Positions 1 through 9,481 of a DNA stretch of 64,000 nt are shown piece by piece. The translations under genes were made by a program, and so were the position numbers. The stretch is taken from assembly GCF_021869535.1 (NCBI RefSeq), contig NW_026262690.1:87837995-87901994 (forward strand), written 5' to 3'. Origin of the DNA: Mytilus californianus (Eukaryota; Mollusca; Bivalvia; Mytilida; Mytilidae). The first letter of the stretch is position 1, and every line of letters begins with the position of its first letter. The notes under the pieces were generated by a model that saw nothing but the letters and a program-made list of their open reading frames with translations, searched no databases and was not told where the DNA came from.

Positions 1-3000
1 AAACACAAGTTTTCATCATACTATGTAATCAGCTCTGTTGGGGGATCTGTTTTCACGAGATTAGCGCCCATTAAATTCATCAATGTTATATCAAAATCTA
101 AAGTTTGCTCTCTGCAGAGGTCTGCTTTTACGAGACCCATTTTAACATAAAGCATCTTTTTGTCAAACTGTTCAGGAAAAAAATGGATTTTTATTACCTA
201 ACAAACATAAACATAGTTTTAAGAAAAATTGTAATGACCAAATACCTACATGTGCAACATCCTAATGTGCTATCTACAATGACAGCATCTTTCATGGTAT
301 AGGAGTGTTACATATTTAGGCTGTATAATCTGTAACAAAAACAAAAATTATAAATTAAGTTTCCGCTTTAAATCCAGACTTTTTGCTGTTGCAATCAATT
401 CAGAAAATAATGTGATGCATGTTTTATGTTAAATCCCAAAAAGTATAAAAACAATTACTATACATTCTTATCAAAATATTCAGCATTAGAGTATAAATTT
501 GAATGAAAGAAATTTTAGCCCAATTTGTTATAAAGCTTCAATCTGTGGTTTCAGAAAAAAACCAATTTTTATTACCTAACAAATATAAATATTGTTTTAA
601 GAAAAAATTGTAATGACCAAATACCTACATGTGACTATTCCTAATGTGCATCTACAATGGAAGCATCTTTCATGGCATAGGAGTCTTACATATTTAGGCT
701 ATCTGCAACGAAAAAAAAAAAAATATACATTAATTTCAGCTTTTAATCCAGACTATTTGCTGTTGCAATCAATTCAGAACTTAATGTGATGCATGTTTTA
801 TGTCAAATCCTTCATTGGAGACAAGAATTTTTACAATCACCATACAAAACCAAGAGTTCCAAATGGTAAAGTTGAAATCATCACTTCGTGTTCCTTATGT
901 CGTAACTACAATCCCATTCCCTTTTCACGAATGTGACCTACCGAATTAAGACTATTTACCAGCTTTGTTATAACATGAGCAACACGGCGGGTGCCACATG
1001 TGGAGCAGAATCTGCTTACCCTTCCGGAGCACCTGAGATCACACCCCGTTTTTGGTACGGTTCGTGTTGCTGTTGTGCCCCTATTTGTGACATGTTTACC
1101 TATTGTGTCGGTTTGTTTTGTTCACACATCACTGTCAATATAATGGAATTTGATGAGACTGTCATACAAGCGAGAAGTTTAGCTAACTTTAAAACCAGGT
1201 TTAATCCACCATTTTCTACATAAGAAAATGCCTGTACAAAGTCAGGAATATAACAGTTGTTATCCATTCATTTGATGTGTTTGAGCTTTTGCTTTTGCCA
1301 TTTGATTAGGGCTTTCCGTTTTGAATTCTTATTAAAATATATCTCATTACAGTGAATATTTCAATAAATGAAATGTAGGACCAATTTGTAATAAAATTTC
1401 AAGCTGTTGTTCCAGGAAAAACTGATTTTTATTACCTAACAAATATAAACATAGTTTTTAAGAACAATTGTTATGAATAAATACTTACATGTGACTAATC
1501 CTAATATGCTATCTGCAATGGAAGCATCTTTCATGGTATAGGAGTCTTACATATTTAGGCTATCTGTAACAAAAACATATATTTGAAATTAGTTACAGCT
1601 TCAAAATTAAAGCTATTTGCTGTTGCAATCAATTCAAAAATTAATGTGATGCGTGTTTTATGTCAAATCCTAAATTGGAGACGTATATCTACAATACCTA
1701 TACATTCTTATTAAAATATACTTCATTAGGATATAAATAAAAATAAAAGAAATTTTAAACCAATTTGTTATAAAGCTTCAATCTGTTGTTTCAGTGAAAA
1801 CTGATTTTTAATGCCTAACAAATATAAACCTAGTTTAAAGAAAAAAATTGTAATGAATAAATACATACATGTAACTAATCCTAATGTGCTATATACAATG
1901 AAACCATCTCATTGTCGAAGAGTAATATATTTAGGCTGTATCTGTATGAAAAACAAAAATTGTAAATTAGTATCAGCTTTAAATAGGGAATATTTGCTAT
2001 TGCAATCAATTCAGAAATTAATGTGATGCATGTTTTGTCAAATCCTAAATTTGAGACTTAGTATATTTACAATTACTTAACTTATTACAGTAAATATTTG
2101 AATAAAAGAAATATTAGACAAATTTGTAATAAAATTTTAAATGGTTGTTCAAGGGGAAAACTGATTTTTGTTACCTTCCACATATAAAAAGATATAAAAG
2201 TACAATTATAATGACCAAATACTTACATGATATGTATCTTCGTGTGCTATATACCATGAAAGCATCTTCATTGTCAAGGAGTGTAACATATCTAGTCAGT
2301 ATCTAACAAAAACAAAAATTCGAAATCAGTATCAGCTTTAAATAGAGAATATTGATTGTTGCAATTAATTCAAAATTAATATGATTCGTTTTTTATGACA
2401 AATCCTAATTTGAAGACAAGTATATAAACAATTTCTATACATTATCATTAAACTTATCTTCATAAGAGTATAAATTTGAATAAAAGAAATTTAAAACCAA
2501 TTTGTAATCAAATCTAATTTAAGCTGTTGTTCCAGGGAAAACTGATTTTTGTTACCTGCAAACCATATAAACATAGTTTAAGGAACAATTAAAAATACCA
2601 AATACTTACATGCTATGTCTCCAGATGAGTGATCAATCTACCATGAAACCATCTTCATTGTCTAGGAGTGTAACATATTTAGGCTGTATCTAAAAATATC
2701 AAAATCGAGTCTAAAATGTCATTTCCAGTCTTAGATTATAGTGAGTACCGATTCAAAAAAATATATGGTTTCTATACACTTTTGTCCGAAATAAGGGAGA
2801 TAATTTGATACTTCCGGTTTAGAAAAATATTACTTCTTGTATAATATGATAGGTTACTTGACACGGATTCCAAAAATATATGGTTCTATATACTTTTACA
2901 TTAAATAAGCACAAAAAATAGCTACTTCCGGTTCACACAAGGTCACTTCTGGTTGGCTTTTTCAAGGTCATATGGCTTGCAACCTAATGCAAGAAGTTCT

Positions 3001-4711
3001 TTGGCTCTATCATTTATAAAAATAAAGTTAATGCTAAGGTCAAAATCTAGAACGTCAAATTTACCTATGCCCTTGACCTATATTTCAAGTTCATAAAGGA
3101 CCTCAAATAAAAAACCCTAGGTCTCTACTAAATATGGTTAATGAGTAATATCATCATACAACTAGCTTTAAATATGAGAGGGGAAGAAACTCCCATTTCA
3201 TGTCAACGTACGCGTTCAACCAAAAATCATGTGTTACGACAGTTTGCATATAACAATTTAGTAAAAATATTTTGTCAATATCTTATACGGCCTCTGATAA
3301 GAAATAAGTCAAAATAAAAATTAAGAAGAGGACCTTGACCTAAATTTTCTTTAAGTTGACCAATGACCTCAAACCAAAACACCCTAGGTCTCTATCACTT
3401 ATGGTTTACAAGTTACAAATACATATCACTTATTTCAAATACATAAGGGGGAATAACTCTCATATGGAGTCTTCGCAACGCTTCAGTCAAAATGAAACGT
3501 AACATCCAGGATATAACGAGTAATTTGAAAAAATAAATTAGTCGGTTTCTTCTAAGGTTGCGAAGAATAAGAAATATCAAGAAATACAGTGTTCGGGGAG
3601 ATAACTCTTACATAGAAAAGTATTCGGTTAAGCAGTGTCAGTTTCAAGAGCGTATAAACTGTTTGATATCATATACCAAATATCTAAGCGACATCTTGCA
3701 AAACAACCAAACAGTGAAGGAAAAAAATTAGGCGGAAGAAAAAACAAATTATAATAATCACAACAAAAGCATTAAGTCTTTTCACGGAAAAGTGGAAAGA
3801 CTTTACCAGCTTCAAATAGAGACTATTGGCTGTTGCAATCAATTATAAATAAATGTCACTCATATTTCATGTCAAATCCTAAATTGGACTCGAAGTATAT
3901 TTACAATTACTACGCATTCATGTTAAAATTTACTTCAATAGACTATAAATTTGAACAAAAAAAAAAAATATGTACACTAATTTGAAATAAAATTTTATTT
4001 TAGCTGTTGTTCCAGGGAAAACTGATATTTATTAACCAACACATATAAACAGTCTAAAGTACAATTGTAATGACTAAATACTTACATGTTAAACATCCTA
4101 ATGTGCCATCTACCATGAAACCATCTACATTGTGTGGGAGTGGAACATATCTGGGCTGTATGTGTTACAAAAGAAAAAATTTAAATAAGCATCAGCTTTA
4201 GATAGAGAATATTTAATGGCTGTTGAAAAAATTAAAAAATTAATGTGATTCACGTTTTATGTTAAATCTTAAATTACGGACAATTAATTTACAATTACTC
4301 TTTCATTCTTATTAAAATATACCACATTTGAAATTCGAATAAAAGATATTTTAGACCAATTTGTAATAAAATTTTAAGCTATTGTTTCAGTGAAAACAGA
4401 TTTTTATTGACTTCCAAATATTAACATAGTTTTAAGTACAATTGTAATTACCAAATACTTACATGTTGACTCTTCCTATGTGCCATGAATCCATCTTCTT
4501 CTGTCTAGGAGTGCAACATATTTAGGCTGTATCTTTAACAAAAACTATCACTTAATATCAGCTTGAGAGTCTATTTGCTGTTGCAATTTTTTCATAATTT
4601 AATCTTTTGCATGTTGGACAAGAATATTTATAATTACTATACATTCCATTAAGAATATATTTCAATAGAATGTAAATTTGAAAAAAATATTGTTTGTAAT
4701 AAAGTTTCAAA
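1..4711 (+). repeat. Array unit 1 (partial at left edge)
   Basis: The window starts about 50 bp inside the leader module, so this is an almost complete unit of subfamily 1 (units 1-4). Near 4,690 the tail of monomer H lacks a short piece (TTTTAGACCAAT) present in unit 2, which explains most of its 8-bp shorter length. The 82-codon ORF is at 975-1223. Confidence 0.95.
975..1223 (+). other. 82-codon ORF in module B, unit 1 (probably not a gene)
   Basis: ATG at 975 to TAA at 1223. The predicted 82-residue peptide has eight Cys, four of them consecutive at residues 31-34, a hydrophobic middle (about 36-57) and a YPSGAPEITP stretch at 15-24. I do not recognise a functional domain. The stretch up to residue ~30 recalls short ORFs predicted from a dispersed mussel repeat. 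A GTG at 933 would extend the frame by 14 codons in units 1, 3 and 4, but subfamily 2 loses that extension by a one-base deletion or a TGA. All 12 copies keep the frame open from the ATG. However, across copies I count about nine amino-acid-changing bases and two silent ones, close to neutral expectation. Confidence 0.4.
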
Positions 4712-4931
4712 TTGGTTGATAATGAAATGGAGCCAGACAAAAAACTAAATACATTTCACCATAAACACAAGTTTTCATCATACTATGTAATCAGCTCTGT
4801 TGGGGGATCTGTTTTCACGAGATTAGCGCCCATTAAATTCATCAATGTTATATCAAAATCTAAAGTTTGCTCTCTGCAGAGGTCTGCTTTTACGAGACCC
4901 ATTTTAACATAAAGCATCTTTTTGTCAAACT
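4712..4931 (+). repeat. Leader module between monomers H and A (reference unit)
   Basis: About 180-220 bp that do not match the ~375-bp monomer and lie where monomer H should run straight into A. The H-to-A distance is 556 bp instead of ~375. The module is less AT-rich than the monomers around it. Flanks read GTTTCAAATTGG on the left and TTTTGTCAAACTG on the right, so TCAAA could be a small duplication, but this is weak. The minus strand holds an open frame of about 48 codons. Present in all 12 units; function unknown. Confidence 0.75.
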
Positions 4932-5310
4932 GTTCAGGAAAAAAATGGATTTTTATTACCTAACAAACATAAACATAGTTTCAAGAAAAATTGTAATGAC
5001 CAAATACCTACATGTGCAACATCCTAATGTGCTATCTACAATGACAGCATCTTTCATGGTATAGGAGTGTTACATATTTAGGCTGTATAATCTGTAACAA
5101 AAACAAAAATTATAAATTAAGTTTCCGCTTTAAATCCAGACTTTTTGCTGTTGCAATCAATTCAGAAAATAATGTGATGCATGTTTTATGTTAAATCCCA
5201 AAAAGTATAAAAACAATTACTATACATTCTTATCAAAATATTCAGCATTAGAGTATAAATTTGAATGAAAGAAATTTTAGCCCAATTTGTTATAAAGCTT
5301 CAATCTGTGG
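4932..5310 (+). repeat. Monomer A (379 bp)
   Basis: Starts at the GTTCAG box, which corresponds to TTCCAG in other monomers, followed by the TGGATTTTTATTACCTAACA segment. It contains the other shared boxes: AATGACCAAATACCTACATG, ATATTTAGGCTGTATAATCT and TTGCTGTTGCAATCAATTCA. Monomer limits are set for convenience at this CAG box. Confidence 0.85.
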
Positions 5311-5606
5311 TTTCAGAAAAAAACCAATTTTTATTACCTAACAAATATAAATATTGTTTTAAGAAAAAATTGTAATGACCAAATACCTACATGTGACTAT
5401 TCCTAATGTGCATCTACAATGGAAGCATCTTTCATGGCATAGGAGTCTTACATATTTAGGCTATCTGCAACGAAAAAAAAAAAATATACATTAATTTCAG
5501 CTTTTAATCCAGACTATTTGCTGTTGCAATCAATTCAGAACTTAATGTGATGCATGTTTTATGTCAAATCCTTCATTGGAGACAAGAATTTTTACAATCA
5601 CCATAC

Positions 5607-6085
5607 AAAACCAAGAGTTCCAAATGGTAAAGTTGAAATCATCACTTCGTGTTCCTTATGTCGTAACTACAATCCCATTCCCTTTTCACGAATGTGAACT
5701 ACCGAATTAAGACTATTTACCAGCTTTGTTATAACATGAGCAACACGGCGGGTGCCACATGTGGAGCAGAATCTGCTTACCCTTCCGGAGCACCTGAGAT
5801 CACACCCCGTTTTTGGTACGGTTCGTGTTGCTGTTGTGCCCCTATTTGTGACATGTTTACCTATTGTGTCGGTTTGTTTTGTTCACACATCACTGTCAAT
5901 ATAATGGAATTTGATGAGACTGTCATACAAGCGAGAAGTTTAGCTAACTTTAAAACCAGGTTTAATCCACCATTTTCTACATAAGAAAATGCCTGTACAA
6001 AGTCAGGAATATAACAGTTGTTATCCATTCATTTGATGTGTTTGAGCTTTTGCTTTTGCCATTTGATTAGGGCTTTCCGTTTTGA
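5607..6085 (+). repeat. Module inserted in monomer B, carries the 82-codon ORF
   Basis: The monomer reads CTATAC then ATTCTTATTAAAA. In B these two parts are separated cleanly by 479 bp with no target duplication that I can see. From memory, the part with TTTTCACGAATGTGACCTAC and TTCCGGAGCACCTGAGATCA matches a dispersed bivalve repeat common in mussel sequences; the familiar version departs from this one soon after the TGGGGTTCGTGTTG stretch. In each unit the module spans ~129 bp before the ATG to ~101 bp after the stop. Confidence 0.75.
5736..5984 (+). other. 82-codon ORF, unit 2 copy
   Basis: Same peptide as unit 1. The codon that could extend the frame upstream is GTGAACTAC here instead of GTGACCTAC. 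Confidence 0.38.
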
Positions 6086-6170
6086 ATTCTTATTAAAATA
6101 TATCTCATTACAGTGAATATTTCAATAAATGAAATGTAGGACCAATTTGTAATAAAATTTCAAGCTGTTG

Positions 6171-6549
6171 TTCCAGGAAAAACTGATTTTTATTACCTAA
6201 CAAATATAAACATAGTTTTTAAGAACAATTGTTATGAATAAATACTTACATGTGACTAATCCTAATATGCTATCTGCAATGGAAGCATCTTTCATGGTAT
6301 AGGAGTCTTACATATTTAGGCTATCTGTAACAAAAACATATATTTGAAATTAGTTACAGCTTCAAAATTAAAGCTATTTGCTGTTGCAATCAATTCAAAA
6401 ATTAATGTGATGCGTGTTTTATGTCAAATCCTAAATTGGAGACGTATATCTACAATACCTATACATTCTTATTAAAATATACTTCATTAGGATATAAATA
6501 AAAATAAAAGAAATTTTAAACCAATTTGTTATAAAGCTTCAATCTGTTG
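6171..6549 (+). repeat. Monomer C (379 bp)
   Basis: Starts at TTCCAG (CAAGCTGTTGTTCCAGG). It has the TTTTTATTACCTAACAAATA segment, ATACTTACATGTGACTAATC and the TTGCTGTTGCAATCAATTCA box, like the other monomers. Confidence 0.85.
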
Positions 6550-6909
6550 TTTCAGTGAAAACTGATTTTTAATGCCTAACAAATATAAACCTAGTTTAAA
6601 GAAAAAAAATTGTAATGAATAAATACATACATGTAACTAATCCTAATGTGCTATATACAATGAAACCATCTCATTGTCGAAGAGTAATATATTTAGGCTG
6701 TATCTGTATGAAAAACAAAAATTGTAAATTAGTATCAGCTTTAAATAGGGAATATTTGCTATTGCAATCAATTCAGAAATTAATGTGATGCATGTTTTGT
6801 CAAATCTTAAATTTGAGACTTAGTATATTTACAATTACTTAACTTATTACAGTAAATATTTGAATAAAAGAAATATTAGACAAATTTGTAATAAAATTTT
6901 AAATGGTTG
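6550..6909 (+). repeat. Monomer D (360 bp)
   Basis: Starts at TTTCAG. In most units it keeps a 71-codon frame open from an ATG (for example 1811-2026). In this reference unit the frame is broken by one extra A. Because the same frame is closed in the other monomers, I read it as chance. Confidence 0.85.
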
Positions 6910-7291
6910 TTCAAGGGGAAAACTGATTTTTGTTACCTTCCACATATAAAAAGATATAAAAGTACAATTATAATGACCAAATACTTACATGATATGTATC
7001 TTCGTGTGCTATATACCATGAAAGCATCTTCATTGTCAAGGAGTGTAACATATCTAGTCTGTATCTAACAAAAACAAAAATTCGAAATCAGTATCAGCTT
7101 TAAATAGAGAATATTGATTGTTGCAATTAATTCAAAATTAATATGATTCGTTTTTTATGACAAATCCTAATTTGAAGACAAGTATATAAACAATTTCTAT
7201 ACATTATCATTAAACTTATCTTCATAAGAGTATAAATTTGAATAAAAGAAATTTAAAACCAATTTGTAATCAAATCTAATTTAAGCTGTTG
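6910..7291 (+). repeat. Monomer E (382 bp)
   Basis: Starts at TTCAAG (a changed TTCCAG box) followed by GGGAAAACTGATTTTTGTTACC. Contains CCACATATAAAAAGATATAA and a more diverged form of the late boxes (GATTGTTGCAATTAATTCAA). Confidence 0.85.
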
Positions 7292-7453
7292 TTCCAGGGA
7301 AAACTGATTTTTGTTACCTGCAAACCATATAAACATAGTTTAAGGAACAATTAAAAATACCAAATACTTACATGCTATGTCTCCAGATGAGTGATCAATC
7401 TACCATGAAACCATCTTCATTGTCTAGGAGTGTAACATATTTAGGCTGTATCT

Positions 7454-8568
7454 AAAAATATCAAAATCGAGTCTAAAATGTCATTTCCAGTCTTAGATTA
7501 TAGTGAGTACCGATTCAAAAAAATATACGGTTTCTATACACTTTTGTCCGAAATAAGGGAGATAATTTGATACTTCCGGTTTAGAAAAATATTACTTCTT
7601 GTATAATATGATAGGTTACTTGACACGGATTCCAAAAATATATGGTTCTATATACTTTTACATTAAATAAGCACAAAAAATAGCTACTTCCGGTTCACAC
7701 AAGGTCACTTCTGGTTGGCTTTTTCAAGGTCATATGGCTTGCAGCCTAATGCAAGAAGTTCTTTGGCTCTATCATTTATAAAAATAAAGTTAATGCTAAG
7801 GTCAAAATCTAGAACGTCAAATTTACCTATGCCCTTGACCTATATTTCAAGTTCATAAAGGACCTCAAATAAAAAACCCTAGGTCTCTACTAAATATGGT
7901 TAATGAGTAATATCATCATACAACTAGCTTTAAATATGAGAGGAGAAGAAACTCCCATTTCATGTCAACGTACGCGTTCAACCAAAAATCATGTGTTACG
8001 ACAGTTTGCATATAACAATTTAGTAAAAATATTTTGTCAATATCTTATACGGCCTCTGATAAGAAATAAGTCAAAATAAAAATTAAGAAGAGGACCTTGA
8101 CCTAAATTTTCTTTAAGTTGACCAATGACCTCAAACCAAAACACCCTAGGTCTCTATCACTTATGGTTTACAAGTTACAAATACATATCACTTATTTCAA
8201 ATACATAAGGGGGAATAACTCTCATATGGAGTCTTCGCAACGCTTCAGTCAAAATGAAACGTAACATCCAGGATATAACGAGTAATTTGAAAAAATAAAT
8301 TAGTCGGTTTCTTCTAAGGTTGCGAAGAATAAGAAATATCAAGAAATACAGTGTTCGGGGAGATAACTCTTACATAGAAAATTATTCGGTTAAGCGGTGT
8401 CAGTTTCAAGAGCGTATAAACTGTTTGATATCATATACCAAATATCTAAGCGACATCTTGCAAAACAACCAAACAGTGAAGGAAAAAAATTAGGCGGAAG
8501 AAAAAACAAATTATAATAATCACAACAAAAGCATTAAGTCTTTTCACGGAAAAGTGGAAAGACTTTAC
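7454..8568 (+). repeat. Spacer module inside monomer F
   Basis: About 1.1 kb unrelated to the monomer. It contains two diverged direct copies of a ~262-bp sequence, starting near 7832 and 8094. Both have a CCTTGACCT start, GACCTCAAA, CCCTAGGTCTCT and a TAACTCTCAT-like end; a third partial copy follows near 8357 (GGGGAGATAACTC). AGGTCA-type half-sites occur in this part. All three mobile-element insertions of the window lie in this module of their units. I see no ORF of useful length. The GACCTTGACC and GGGAGATAACTC motifs remind me of dispersed bivalve repeats. Confidence 0.8.
8537..8564 (+). other. Conserved hairpin at the spacer/monomer junction
   Basis: AGTCTTTTCAC and GTGGAAAGACT can pair over 11 positions (10 Watson-Crick and one T-G) around a six-base GGAAAA loop. 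The hairpin sits just before monomer sequence resumes. It is unchanged in every unit I checked, for example at 3775-3802 in unit 1. No known RNA family is implied; it may be an end of the sequence that originally inserted here. Confidence 0.6.
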
Positions 8569-8770
8569 CAGCTTCAAATAGAGACTATTGGCTGTTGCAA
8601 TCAATTATAAATAAATGTCACTCATATTTCATGTCAAATCCTAAATTGGACTCGAAGTATATTTACAATTACTACGCATTCATGTTAAAATTTACTTCAA
8701 TAGACTATAAATTTGAACAAAAAAAAAAATATGTACACTAATTTGAAATAAAATTTTATTTTAGCTGTTG

Positions 8771-9145
8771 TTCCAGGGAAAACTGATATTTATTAACCAA
8801 CACATATAAACAGTCTAAAGTACAATTGTAATGACTAAATACTTACATGTTAAACATCCTAATGTGCCATCTACCATGAAACCATCTACATTGTGTGGGA
8901 GTGGAACATATCTGGGCTGTATGTGTTACAAAAGAAAAAATTTAAATAAGCATCAGCTTTAGATAGAGAATATTTAATGGCTGTTGAAAAAAATAAAAAA
9001 TTAATGTGATTCACGTTTTATGTTAAATCTTAAATTACGGACAATTAATTTACAATTACTCTTTCATTCTTATTAAAATATACCACATTTGAAATTCGAA
9101 TAAAAGATATTTTAGACCAATTTGTAATAAAATTTTAAGCTATTG
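8771..9145 (+). repeat. Monomer G (375 bp)
   Basis: Starts at TTCCAGGGAAAACTGATATT. It has ACCAACACATATAAACAGTC, ATACTTACATGTTAAACATC and a shortened late part in which the usual GCTGTTGCAATC box has become GGCTGTTGAAAAA. Confidence 0.85.
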
Positions 9146-9481
9146 TTTCAGTGAAAACAGATTTTTATTGACTTCCAAATATTAACATAGTTTTAAGTAC
9201 AATTGTAATTACCAAATACTTACATGTTGACTCTTCCTATGTGCCATGAATCCATCTTCTTCTGTCTAGGAGTGCAACATATTTAGGCTGTATCTTTAAC
9301 AAAAACTATCACTTAATATCAGCTTGAGAGTCTATTTGCTGTTGCAATTTTTTCATAATTTAATCTTTTGCATGTTGGACAAGAATATTTATAATTACTA
9401 TACATTCCATTAAGAATATATTTCAATAGAATGTAAATTTGAAAAAAATATTTTTAGACCAATTTGTAATAAAGTTTCAAA
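9146..9481 (+). repeat. Monomer H (up to next leader)
   Basis: Starts at TTTCAGTGAAAACAG and contains ATACTTACATGTTGACTCTT, ATATTTAGGCTGTATCTTTA and TATTTGCTGTTGCAATTTTT. It runs into the leader of the next unit. A decayed second copy of this monomer type lies just outside the array at 63,641-63,784. Confidence 0.85.

Larger units (their letters stand above)
5311..6170 (+). repeat. Monomer B, split by the 479-bp ORF module
   Basis: 860 bp from its TTTCAG box to the next one. Subtracting the 479-bp module at 5607-6085 leaves ~381 bp, one normal monomer. Closest relative by eye is monomer A; the two share an identical 27-nt stretch in units 6-like copies, which is where they recombined in unit 6. 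Confidence 0.85.
7292..8770 (+). repeat. Monomer F, split by the ~1.1-kb spacer
   Basis: The first half runs from TTCCAGGGAAAACTG to TTTAGGCTGTATCT (7453). The second half resumes at CAGCTTCAAATAGAGACTAT (8569). These are consecutive parts of one monomer in the other copies, give or take ~40 bp. The 1479-bp length is 375 plus ~1104, so the spacer is an insertion into a monomer that later amplified with the unit. Confidence 0.85.
4712..9481 (+). repeat. Array unit 2 (reference unit for the sub-structure)
   Basis: Full-length unit of 4770 bp with no insertion, used here to describe the internal monomers and modules. It differs from its neighbours by one extra A in a homopolymer near 6602-6609, which breaks the 71-codon frame that stays open in monomer D of the other units. 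Confidence 0.95.

Noticed and set aside
105..302. 65- and 66-codon frames over the leader and monomer A, repeated in most units (for example 105-302 and 4712-4912)
   Set aside because: They start at TTG, overlap each other in different frames, and are broken in several units by the AGATAAGC variant or indels. They are open only because the units are alike.
1811..2026. 71-codon ATG frame in monomer D, open in 11 of 12 units
   Set aside because: Unit 2 has a frameshift in an A run, the same frame is closed in the related monomers, and the composition simply follows the AT-rich monomer.
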